Assembly: GCA_963846005.1 (NCBI GenBank)
Contig: CAWJUH010000001.1
Span: 1,364,001 to 1,428,000, forward strand
DNA from: CAVSUR01 sp963846005
GTDB lineage: Bacteria; Actinomycetota; Actinomycetes; Streptosporangiales; Streptosporangiaceae
Length of the DNA stretch: 64,000 bases
Direction of reading: 5' to 3'
Position 1 is the first letter of the stretch, and each line of letters opens with the position of its first letter. Positions 54,215 to 62,473 of this stretch are shown in pieces. The notes under the pieces are model-generated. The model was not told where the DNA came from. It was given only the letters and a program-made list of their open reading frames with translations, and ran no database searches. The position numbers and the translations under genes were made by a program.

Positions 54215-55638
54215 AGCTGGCCATACTCGGCGGCGGCGGATTCCGGGTCCCGAACGTGTACGCGGCGCTGCTGGCGGCCCCGGAACCGCTGCGGCAGGCG
54301 CAGGTCGCGCTGCACGACACCTCGGCGCAGCGGCTGGCGGTCATCGAGTCGGTGCTGGCCCGGCAGGCCGGGCAGGCGGTGCGGGCAGGCCGCGCGGAGC
54401 TGCCGCCGGTCACCGCGACCACCCGGCTGGACGAGGCACTGGCCGGTGCGGACTTCGTGTTCTCCGCGATCCGGGTCGGCGGCCTGGAGGCCCGGGTCAG
54501 CGACGAGCGGGTGGCGCTGGACCTCGGCGTGCTCGGCCAGGAGACCACCGGCCCGGGCGGCATCGCGTTCGGGCTGCGGACCATCCCGGTGGCGCTGGAC
54601 ATCGCCCGCCGGGTCCGCGAGCAGTGCCCCGGCGCGTACGTCATCAACTTCACCAACCCGGCCGGCATGATCACCGAGGCGATGCAGTCGGTGCTCGGCG
54701 AGCGGGTCATCGGGATCTGCGATACCCCGAGCGGCCTCGGCCGCCGGATCGCCGCCGCGCTCGGCCTGGACCCGGCGACGGTGCAGCTGGACTACGCCGG
54801 GCTCAACCACCTGGGCTGGATGCGCGCGGTGCGGGCCGGCGGCCGGGACGTGCTGCCCGGCCTGCTGGCTGATGACGCGGCGCTGGCCCGGCTGGAGGAA
54901 ACCGAGATCTTCGGCGCGGCCTGGCTGCGCACGCTCGGCTGCATCCCGAACGAGTACCTGTACTACTACTACTTCAACACCGACGCGGTCGCCGCGATCC
55001 GCGCCCGGCCGGCCACCCGGGGCGAGTTCCTGCGCGGCCAGCAGGGCCGGTTCTACGCCGCGGCGGCCGCCGAGCCGGAACGCGCGCTTGAGCTGTGGCG
55101 CGAGGTGAACGCCGAGCGCCGGGCGCTGTACATGGCCGAGGCCAAGTCCCACGGCGGCGGCACCGTCCCCGCGGCCGGAGGCGCCCGCGGGGCCGTCCCG
55201 GCCGGCCGGGACGGCCCGCCCGGCGCCCGGGCGGGCACGGCGGAGCGGCAGGACCCGCCCGCGCCGCCGGGCGCGGGCGGGTACGCGGGCGAGGCGCTGG
55301 CGGTGATGAGCGCGCTGTCCGGCCTCGCGCCGGCCACCATGATCCTCAACGTGCGCGGCGGCGGGGCGCTGCCCGGCCTGGACGACGACGCCGTGGCGGA
55401 GCTGCCCGCCACGGTGGACGCCGCCGGGGTGCACCCGGTCCCGCCCGCCACGCCGCTCACGCTGCACCAGCGGGGCCTGGTCGAGCAGGTCAAGGCGGTC
55501 GAGCGCAGCACGATCGAGGCCGCGGTGACCGGCTCGCCGGACGCGGCGCTGCGGGCGTTCGCGCTGCACCCGCTGGTCGGCTCGGTGCCGGTAGCGCGCG
55601 AACTGGCGGCCCGCTACCGGGCCGCCGCCGGCCAGTGA
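54211..55638 (+). CDS. Second GH4 family NAD-dependent glycosidase
   Basis: 475 residues, clearly related to the first GH4 but not a close duplicate. Nucleotide motif AILGGGGFRVPN; Cys170 (GICDTPSG) and His200 (GLNHLGWM) are the expected metal ligands; NEYLYYYYFNTDA carries the tyrosines; LGQETTGPGGIAFG is a family hallmark. A Pro/Gly/Ala-rich low-complexity insert of about 40 residues (about 314-355) interrupts the C-terminal half. GTG start in the GTGA overlap with the kinase gene; stop overlaps the PfkB gene. Confidence 0.88.
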   Translation: MKLAILGGGGFRVPNVYAALLAAPEPLRQAQVALHDTSAQRLAVIESVLARQAGQAVRAGRAELPPVTATTRLDEALAGADFVFSAIRVGGLEARVSDERVALDLGVLGQETTGPGGIAFGLRTIPVALDIARRVREQCPGAYVINFTNPAGMITEAMQSVLGERVIGICDTPSGLGRRIAAALGLDPATVQLDYAGLNHLGWMRAVRAGGRDVLPGLLADDAALARLEETEIFGAAWLRTLGCIPNEYLYYYYFNTDAVAAIRARPATRGEFLRGQQGRFYAAAAAEPERALELWREVNAERRALYMAEAKSHGGGTVPAAGGARGAVPAGRDGPPGARAGTAERQDPPAPPGAGGYAGEALAVMSALSGLAPATMILNVRGGGALPGLDDDAVAELPATVDAAGVHPVPPATPLTLHQRGLVEQVKAVERSTIEAAVTGSPDAALRAFALHPLVGSVPVARELAARYRAAAGQ

Positions 55639-56738
55639 CCCCGGCCGGCCCGCCCGCCGGGCCAGCCGGGACCGGATCAAGCGCCCGGGCTGAGGCCATG
55701 ATGACGGGGGCCGCGGCAGGAACGCAGGCCGGCGCGGTGGACGTGTTCCTGGCCGAGACGGTGTTCACCGACCTGGTGTTCAGCGGCCCGGCGGGCTGGC
55801 CGGGACCGGGCGCGGAGGTCTACGCGACCGGGTTCGGCGGCGCGCCCGGCGGCGGCGCCAACCTCGCGGTCGCGCTGACCCGCCTCGGCCTGCGCACCGG
55901 CCTGGCCGCGCTGTTCGGCGAGGACATCTTCGGCGGCTTCCTGTGGCACATCCTGGCCGATCAGGAGGGCGTCGACCTGTCCTGGTCGCGCCGGGTGGCC
56001 GGCTGGCCGACTCCGCTCACCGTCTCACTCGCGCACGGCGGCGACCGCAGCATGCTGACCTACGCAGAGCCGCCCCCGCCCGGGGCGGCGGTGCCCGCCG
56101 GGCCGCCGCCCGCGGCGGCCGGGTGCTTCGTGCACCTGGGCGGGCCGCTGCCGGGCTGGGTGGCGGCCCTGCGGGCGGCCGGGACGCTGGTGTTCGGCGA
56201 CGTCAGCTGGGACGAGACCGGCGCCTGGCCGGCTTCGGTGCTGGACCGGCTGGGCGAGGTGGACGTGTTCTTCGCCAACGCCGACGAGGCGACGGCCTAC
56301 ACCAGGACCGGCTCTCCCGCCGCGGCCCTCGCGGCGCTGGCCCCGCGGGCACCGGTGTGCGTGGTCAAGAACGGGGCGCTCGGCGCCGCGGCCACCGACC
56401 GGGCGACCGGCGAGCACGCCAGCGCGCCGGCCATCGAGGTGGAGCTGACCGACCCGACCGGGGCGGGCGGGGTATTCGACGCGGCGTTCATCTACGCGAC
56501 GCTGGCGTGCTGGCCGCTGGCGCAGCGGCTGCGCTTCGGCTGCCTGGCCGCCGGCCTGTCGGTGTGCCACCACACCGGATCACTGGGCGCGCCAGGCTGG
56601 GACGAGATCGCCGCCTGGTGCGCCGGCCCGGACGGCCGGGTGCGGCCGGGCTATGAGTTCATCGCCGCGCGGGTCCCGCCGGGCCCGCCCCGCCCCGCCC
56701 CCCGGGCCAGCCCGGTCCTGGATCCGCCGCCCGCCTGA
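55635..56738 (+). CDS. PfkB-family carbohydrate kinase with a changed active-site motif
   Basis: 367 residues from GTG at 55635 (GTGA overlap); an ATG at 55698 would remove 21 residues and is also possible. PfkB fold: GGAPGGGANLAVALTRLGLR (motif 1), FFANADEATAY, and motif 2, which reads DPTGAGGVFDAAF (273-285). The residue that should be the catalytic Asp (GAGD) is Gly279, coded by GGG at 56469-56471. The rest of the fold is intact. This may be a non-catalytic or differently acting kinase, or a sequence error. It is last in the operon. Confidence 0.85.
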   Translation: MTPAGPPAGPAGTGSSARAEAMMTGAAAGTQAGAVDVFLAETVFTDLVFSGPAGWPGPGAEVYATGFGGAPGGGANLAVALTRLGLRTGLAALFGEDIFGGFLWHILADQEGVDLSWSRRVAGWPTPLTVSLAHGGDRSMLTYAEPPPPGAAVPAGPPPAAAGCFVHLGGPLPGWVAALRAAGTLVFGDVSWDETGAWPASVLDRLGEVDVFFANADEATAYTRTGSPAAALAALAPRAPVCVVKNGALGAAATDRATGEHASAPAIEVELTDPTGAGGVFDAAFIYATLACWPLAQRLRFGCLAAGLSVCHHTGSLGAPGWDEIAAWCAGPDGRVRPGYEFIAARVPPGPPRPAPRASPVLDPPPA

Positions 56739-56760
56739 CCCGCAGCCCCTCCCGCCGGTG

Positions 56761-56815
56761 CCATGATCTCGGTGACTTTTCAGGCGCATTTGCGGAAAAG
56801 TCACCGAGATCATGG
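56761..56815. repeat. Intergenic hairpin element, copy B
   Basis: Perfect 20-bp arms at 56761-56780 and 56796-56815 around a 15-nt loop (CAGGCGCATTTGCGG). It follows the PfkB stop by 22 bp and lies 42 bp before the oxidoreductase start. The right side GCGGAAAAGTC and GATCATGGAATG are shared with copy C at 63308. It may also act as terminator for the glycoside operon. Confidence 0.9.
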
Positions 56816-56857
56816 AATGGATGCTCGAGGTCGGTGGTCGCTCTGCACGGAGGTGCC

Positions 56858-58159
56858 TTGTCCAGCACTGCGGATGTCATCGTGATCGGCGCGGGCGTCA
56901 TCGGCGGGTCGATCACGCTGGAACTGTCCCGCGCGGGCCGGCGGGTCACCGTCGTCGACAAGGGGCCGGGTCCCGGGTTCGGGTCGACGAGTGCGTCGAG
57001 CGCGCTGATCCGGTTCAGCTACTCCACCTGGGAGGGCGTGGCGATCGCCTGGGAGTCTAAGCACCGCTGGGCGGCGTGGGAGGACTTCCTCGGGCACCGC
57101 GATCCTGCGGGGATGGCACGGTTCCGCCAGGTCGGGATGGCCGTGCTCGACGTCCCGTTCTTCCCGCGGGAGAAGAGCAAGGCCCTGTTCGACCGGGCCG
57201 GGATCCCGTATGAAGACTGGGACGAGCCCACCTTGCGCAAGCGGCTGCCGGGGCTGGATACCGGGTCATACTTCCCGCCCAAGCCCGTCGGCTCCGAGGA
57301 GTTCTTCGCCGGCCCGCACGGGAACCTGGGCGCGCTGTACACGCCGGACGCCGGGTATGTCGACGACCCCCGGCTCGCTGCGGCCAACCTCGCCGCCGCG
57401 GCCGCCGCGCGCGGAGCCGCATTCGTGTTCGGCCGCCAGGTCGTCGCACTCGAGCGGGCCGGCGGCGTGTGGCAGGCCGGCCTCGACGACGGCACGACGA
57501 TCGAGGCCCCGGCCGTCGTCAACGCCGCCGGACCGTGGTCGGGGCCGCTGAACGCGCTGGCGCATGCCGACGGCGACTTCGCGGTGAACGTCCGGCCGAT
57601 GCGCCAGGAGGTGCATCATGTCAAGGCTCCCGGGAGGCTGCAGGCCGGCGGCACGTTCCCGGCCATCGCGGACATGGACCTCGGCGTGTACCTGCGCCCG
57701 GAGCCGGGCGGCAATATGCTCGTCGGCGGCCTGGAGCCGGAGTGCGACCCGCTGGAGTGGATCGACGATCCGGATGCCGCGTCGCCGCTGCCCACCGCGT
57801 CGCGGTTCGAGGCGCAGGTCCTGCGGGCGGCACGGCGCCTGCCCGGCCTTCAGGTGCCGAACCGGCCGTCCGGGATCGCCGGGGTGTACGACGTCTCAGA
57901 CGACTGGATCCCGATCTATGACCGCACCAGCGTGCCTGGCTTCTACGTGGCGATCGGAACCAGTGGCAACCAGTTCAAGAACGCCCCGATCGTCGGGTCC
58001 CTGCTGGCCGCGATCATCTCCGCGACCGAGGGCGGTCACGATCACGACGCGGACCCGGTTCACTTCACCTGCCCGGCCACGGGCCTCGTCGTCGATCTCG
58101 GCGGATTCTCACGGCGACGCGCGCGCAACCCGGACTCGACCGGGACGGTCATGGGCTGA
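56858..58159 (+). CDS. FAD-dependent amino acid/sarcosine oxidase-like oxidoreductase (DAO family)
   Basis: 433 residues. FAD motif DVIVIGAGVIGGSITLELSR at the N-terminus; DAO fold follows with GSTSASSALIRFSYS, VVNAAGPWSG, and the C-terminal FAD-binding part GFYVAIGTSGNQFKNAPIVG. It resembles sarcosine, glycine or other N-methyl amino acid oxidases; the substrate cannot be set. Start TTG at 56858 has GGAGG 4 bases upstream; an upstream GTG at 56834 has none. Codon use near the 5' part is a little less extreme than in its neighbours. Confidence 0.85.
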   Translation: MSSTADVIVIGAGVIGGSITLELSRAGRRVTVVDKGPGPGFGSTSASSALIRFSYSTWEGVAIAWESKHRWAAWEDFLGHRDPAGMARFRQVGMAVLDVPFFPREKSKALFDRAGIPYEDWDEPTLRKRLPGLDTGSYFPPKPVGSEEFFAGPHGNLGALYTPDAGYVDDPRLAAANLAAAAAARGAAFVFGRQVVALERAGGVWQAGLDDGTTIEAPAVVNAAGPWSGPLNALAHADGDFAVNVRPMRQEVHHVKAPGRLQAGGTFPAIADMDLGVYLRPEPGGNMLVGGLEPECDPLEWIDDPDAASPLPTASRFEAQVLRAARRLPGLQVPNRPSGIAGVYDVSDDWIPIYDRTSVPGFYVAIGTSGNQFKNAPIVGSLLAAIISATEGGHDHDADPVHFTCPATGLVVDLGGFSRRRARNPDSTGTVMG

Positions 58160-58218
58160 CCGCATTCCAGACCTGGCGGCACGGCGGCACTCCCACCGAC
58201 TGCACCGGGGAAGCCGGG

Positions 58219-59032
58219 TCAGGTGCCGCGCAGCGCGTGGCAGGCGATCGCCGCGGCGGCGGCGACGTTGAGCGAGTCGACGCCCGCGGCGGCGGCGCCG
58301 GGTGCCATCGGGATGCAGACCGCCTCGTCGGCCTGGCTGAGCCAGCGCGAGGACAGGCCGTCGCCCTCGGTGCCGAGCAGCAGCGCGGTCCGCTCCCCCA
58401 GCGCGGCCCGGCCGATCGGCGCTGCCGACTGGTCCGGGGTCAGCGCCAGCAGCCGGAACCCCGCCGCCCGCAGGCCGGCCAGGCCGCCGTACCAGTCCTC
58501 CAGCCGGGCGTAGGGAACCGCGAACACCGCGCCCATCGAGACCTTCACCGCCCGCCGGTACAGCGGGTCGGCGCACCGCGGCGCCAGCAGCACCGCGTCC
58601 ACGCCGAGCGCCGCCGCGCAGCGGAAGATCGCCCCGACGTTGGCGTGGTCGACGATGTCCTCCAGCACCACCACCCGGCGGGCGCCGTCCAGCACCTGCG
58701 CCGGCGGCGGCAGCGGCAGCCGGTTCAGTGACGCCAGCGCGCCCCGGTGCACCTGGTAGCCGGTCAGGTCCCGGGCTACCGGGCCCGGGACCACGTACAC
58801 CGGCGCGGCCAGGGCCGCCAGGCCGGCCAGCCCGGCCAGGCGCTCGCGGGTCACCAGCAGCGCCCGCACCGGGTACGCCGGCCGCGGCCGCGCGCCGGAT
58901 CACCTTGTCACCCTCGGCGATGAACAGCCCGTGCTCGGCCTCCGCGCTGCGCCGCAGCGCAGCGTCGGTGAGCGAGGCGAAGTCGGCCAGCCGCGGGTCA
59001 GCCGCGCTGGCCACCTCGATAACGGGACCCAC
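58219..59032 (-). CDS. SpoU/TrmH-family RNA 2'-O-methyltransferase, frameshifted
   Basis: SAM-dependent RNA ribose methylase. The N-terminal part (VIEVASAADPRLADFASLTD, EHGLFIAEGDKVIRRA) is in one frame from GTG at 59032; the rest is in another from about 58869, with motif 1 VVVLEDIVDHANVGAIFRCA, motif 2 ALLLGTEGDGLSSRW and motif 3 CIPMAPGAAAAGVDSLNVAA. The break is an extra G in GGCGTACCCGGTGCGG (about 58876-58878): without it GGC-TAC-CCG-GTG-CGG reads through. The total of 814 nt is one base over. Motifs are intact, so a sequence error is more likely than real loss. Confidence 0.86.
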
Positions 59033-59204
59033 GCCGCCAGTCTGGCCGGCCCGCGCCGCCGCCCGGACGAGCAGGCCGCCCGGGCATGATCCTCCGGTAA
59101 TGTCCTGACCTGTACTCAGGCAGCACCAGAGCGCCGGGCCGGGCCCGCCGAGAGGACGCCGTGACCGGTTACCCGCCGCAGGCCGGCCGGGCCGGCGCCG
59201 CGGC

Positions 59205-60920
59205 GTGAGCATCCCGCTGCTGGTGATCCTGGCCATCTTGATCCCGCTGGTCGTGCTGGGCGTGCTGACCGGGCGGGCCGTGCTCGCGCGCACCTCGTGC
59301 GAAACCGGCCCGGTGCTGCTCAACGTGGCGGTCACCCCGGACCTGGCGCCCGCGGTGGACCAGGTGGCCCGGCTGTACGACCGCCAGCAGCACCAGGCCC
59401 GCGGCCGGTGCGCCCAGGTCCAGGTCACCGAGGCCGACCCGGCGGCAGTGGCGGGCACGCTGGACGGCCAGCACCCGCAGCCCGGCCTGCCCGCGGCCGG
59501 GGCGTGGATTCCCGATTCGAGCCTGTGGGTGGCGGTGGCGCGCAGCTTCGCGGCCGGGGCCCGTGCCATCGGCCCGGCCAGCATCACCGTGGCCCGCTCG
59601 CCGCTGGTGCTCGCGATGCCCGCCGCCGCCGCGGCCCGCGCCCCGGCGTTCGGCGCGGCGGTCAGCTGGAGCTTCCTGCTGCCCGCCTCGGCGGGCGGGC
59701 CGCCGACGGACGAGAAGCTGCGGGTCGAGCTGCCCGACCCCTCCGGCAGCGCGGTCGGGCTGGCCACCCTGATCCAGGTCAGCCGGGCCCTCGGCACCTC
59801 CGCCCGGGCCCGCAGCGCGCTCGCCGACTTCATCCTGACCTCGCGCTTCACCACCTCGCTGGACACCCCGTCCGCGCTCGCCTCGTTCGCCAGCCTGGCC
59901 GCCGCGCCGCTGCGCCAGAACCCGGTGACGATCACCACCGAGCAGGCCGTCACCAGCTACGACCGGGCCCACCCGGCCGCGCCGCTGACGGCCCGCTACC
60001 CGGCTGGCGCCGACCGGCTGCTCGGCACCCCCGAGCTGGACTACCCGTACGTGGTGACCACCAGCAACCCGGCGCAGGCCCAGGTCGCCCGGCAGTTCGG
60101 CCAGGAGCTGCGCGGCAGCTACGCGGCCGCCGTCGTCCGCTACGCCGGGTTCCGGTCGGCCCGCGGCACCCCGGACGCGGCGCCGGCCCGCTACGGGCTG
60201 CGCGGCCAGTTGCTGACCGTGGCGGAGCCGGCCACCGCCGCCCAGGCCCAGGCCATCTTGCAGACCTGGGACCAGGTCAACCTCGGCTCCAACGACCTGA
60301 CCATCCTGGACACCTCGGCGGCGATGAACCGGCCGAGCGGGCTGCCCGGGATGACCGCCGAGCAGGAAGCCACCATGACCGCCCACGCGGGCCTGCAGCT
60401 GTTCCCCGACAGCACCCGGATGGGGCTCTGGCAGTACTCCTACCGGCTGTCAGGGGCCAGGCCGTACCGCGAGCTGGTGCCGGTCGGCCCGCTGTCGGCC
60501 GCGGTCGGCCTGATCAGCCGCCGCCAGCAACTGCTGGAGATCACCAAGACGCTGAAACCGGACCCGGGCGCCCCGGCGGCGCTGCACGAGGCGATCCTGG
60601 CCTCCTACCAGCAGCTGCTGCGCGACTACCAGCCCGGCGACGCGAACACGCTGATCGTGCTGACCTCCGGGGCCGACAATGCGCCCGGCGACATCCCGCT
60701 GCCCCGGCTGCTGGCGCGGTTGCGTGCCCTGTACAACCCGAACCGGCGGGTGGAGATCGTGGCACTGCAGTTCGGTTCCTCGGGCGGCTATCAGGCGCTG
60801 CGCCAGATCACCAAGATCACCGGCGGGCTGGCCTACAAGATCACCAGCCCGCAGCAGGTGACCCAGGTGTTCTTCGGCGGGATCGGCAACCGGACCTGCA
60901 ATCCGGGCTGCTCCGGCTAG
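59205..60920 (+). CDS. Membrane-anchored solute-binding plus VWA domain protein
   Basis: 571 residues. N-terminal membrane anchor (LLVILAILIPLVVLGVLTG), then a type II periplasmic-binding-like domain (DSSLWVAVARSFAAGARAIG, SALADFILTSRFTTSL) and a C-terminal VWA domain beginning near SNDLTILDTSAAMNRPSG, ending EIVALQFGSSGGYQALRQIT. The MIDAS sequence is DTSAA, where DxSxS is usual, so the metal site may be altered. This domain fusion is common in actinobacteria; function unknown. Start GTG at 59205. Followed by strong hairpins. Confidence 0.8.
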   Translation: MSIPLLVILAILIPLVVLGVLTGRAVLARTSCETGPVLLNVAVTPDLAPAVDQVARLYDRQQHQARGRCAQVQVTEADPAAVAGTLDGQHPQPGLPAAGAWIPDSSLWVAVARSFAAGARAIGPASITVARSPLVLAMPAAAAARAPAFGAAVSWSFLLPASAGGPPTDEKLRVELPDPSGSAVGLATLIQVSRALGTSARARSALADFILTSRFTTSLDTPSALASFASLAAAPLRQNPVTITTEQAVTSYDRAHPAAPLTARYPAGADRLLGTPELDYPYVVTTSNPAQAQVARQFGQELRGSYAAAVVRYAGFRSARGTPDAAPARYGLRGQLLTVAEPATAAQAQAILQTWDQVNLGSNDLTILDTSAAMNRPSGLPGMTAEQEATMTAHAGLQLFPDSTRMGLWQYSYRLSGARPYRELVPVGPLSAAVGLISRRQQLLEITKTLKPDPGAPAALHEAILASYQQLLRDYQPGDANTLIVLTSGADNAPGDIPLPRLLARLRALYNPNRRVEIVALQFGSSGGYQALRQITKITGGLAYKITSPQQVTQVFFGGIGNRTCNPGCSG

Positions 60921-61030
60921 GCCGGGCGGGCGGCTGACCCCGGGCGGGCCTGGCGGCCGCCGGGAGAGAAAGCCGGCCGATTTGCGCCGCATCGTGTGAA
61001 CCCATTCTCCGCGCGGCGCGTCATCTTGTT

Positions 61031-61065
61031 GTGGGGCCCGGCGAGAGCGGGGCGCCGGGCCCCAC
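61031..61065. terminator. Strong hairpin, likely bidirectional terminator
   Basis: GTGGGGCCCGGCG (61031-61043), 9-nt loop, CGCCGGGCCCCAC (61053-61065): a perfect 13-bp stem. It lies between the convergent VWA and phosphotransferase genes. Confidence 0.7.
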
Positions 61066-61070
61066 ATACC

Positions 61071-61098
61071 AGGCCCCTGGCGAGCGAGCCGGGGGCCT
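61071..61098 (+). terminator. Second hairpin with short T-run
   Basis: AGGCCCC (61071-61077) pairs with GGGGCCT (61092-61098), extended inward by GGC/GCC, and is followed by TTTCG. Together with the first stem 5 bp upstream it makes a tandem terminator for the plus-strand VWA gene. Confidence 0.65.
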
Positions 61099-61146
61099 TT
61101 CGCTGCGCGCAGCCTGTTGCCTCCCTTGCTCTTACTGCCGCCGGAG

Positions 61147-62249
61147 TCAGCCGGCCGGCGCCTGCTCGTCCAGCAGCCGGTGCGCCCGCTCGATCAGCAC
61201 CGGGACGGCCCTGCCCTCACGCTCGAAGCCCTCGCCGACCGTCTGCTTCTGCAGGAACCGGGCGTGGATGCCCTCCAGCACCACCGCGAGCTTGAAACAG
61301 CCGAAGGCCATGTAGTAGCCGATGCCACTGACGTCGCGGCCGGTCAGCTCGGCGTACCGGGCCGCCAGCTGTCGGCGGGTGAGGAAACCGGGCCGGGCGC
61401 TGACCGAGGCGCCGACGTTGATCTCCAGCCAGTCCTCCTCGCCCTGGTCGGCCCAGTACATGAGGGTGAGGCCGAGGTCGGCCAGCGGGTCGCCGAGCGT
61501 CGACATCTCCCAGTCGACCACGGCCGCCGCCCGCGGCTGGCCGTCCAGCGTGATCAGCATGTTGTCGAGCCGGAAGTCGCCGTGCACCAGCGTCCCGCCG
61601 GCCAGGCCGGCAGCCCGGCCCCGAGGCGCTGCACCAGCCGGTCGTAACCCGGCATCGGCCGGGTGCTGGACAGCTCCCACTGCCGCTGCCAGCGGGCGAA
61701 CTGGCGGGCCAGGTAACCGTCGGGGCGGCCGAAGTCCGCCAGCCCGGTCGCGTCCAGGTCGACGGCGTGGATAGCCGCCAGCATCCGCGCCACCAGCTCC
61801 GACAGCTGGCCGCCCTGCTCGGCGGTCAGCCGCTCGCCGTCTTGCGGCGTGCGCAGCACGACACCGGGCACGTACTGCATCAGGTAGAACGGGGCGCCGA
61901 TGACCTCGGGGTCGGCGCAGATCGCCACCGGGTGCGGGACCGGGACCTCGGTGGCGTCCAGCGCGGACAGCACCCGGTACTCGCGGGCCATGTCGTGCGC
62001 GGTCGGCAGCACGTGGCCGAGCGGCGGGCGCCGCAGCACCAGCGCACCGCCGGCCAGGTCCAGGCGGTAGGTCAGGTTGGAGCGGCCGCCCGCGATCAGC
62101 GTCACCGCGCGCAGCGTGCCGGACCCGGCGGCGGCGCTGGCGCCGATCCACGCGGCCAGCCGGGCTGGGTCCTCGATTCCGGGGACGGGCAGGACCGCGG
62201 CCGCACCGGTGCCGCCGGAGGGCTCAGGCGCGCCGATGTCAGCAGACAC
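61147..62249 (-). CDS. Aminoglycoside phosphotransferase-like protein, frameshifted
   Basis: Protein-kinase-like fold of the APH/choline kinase class. N-terminal half from GTG at 62249: LIAGGRSNLTYRLDLAGGAL, LRRPPLGHVLPTAHDMAREY, FYLMQYVPGVVLR. The frame ends at about 61554 as SGSTTC; the conserved catalytic part LVHGDFRLDNMLI and VVDWEMSTLGDPLADLG continues in another frame to 61147. The break is one missing base in GCCGGCCTGGCCGGCGGG (coding strand, about 61604). 1103 nt is one base short. Relatives with this sequence are often linked to acyl-CoA dehydrogenases; no such gene is adjacent. Confidence 0.85.
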
Positions 62250-62473
62250 GAGGACTTCCCTTCTGGGCCCGGTTGGCTGCGGGGGCCCGCTGCCCGCGCC
62301 GGCAGTGCGCAGCTGTCTCAATAATCTCGGGCCGGCGTTCCCGTGCCACCGCCGGGCTTCACAAATTCGATGCTTGCGTGCGCTCCGGGTATGGACTATT
62401 GCACGTCGGTGACATAGGCAGTTAAGAGAACCGGGGCGCCAGAGGTCTAGACCACTGAAGGGACAGGCAAAGC

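Noticed and set aside
58219..58869. Short SpoU protein starting at 58869 as a complete gene
   Set aside because: The conserved N-terminal substrate-binding part is present just upstream in another frame, so the short form is a result of the frameshift.
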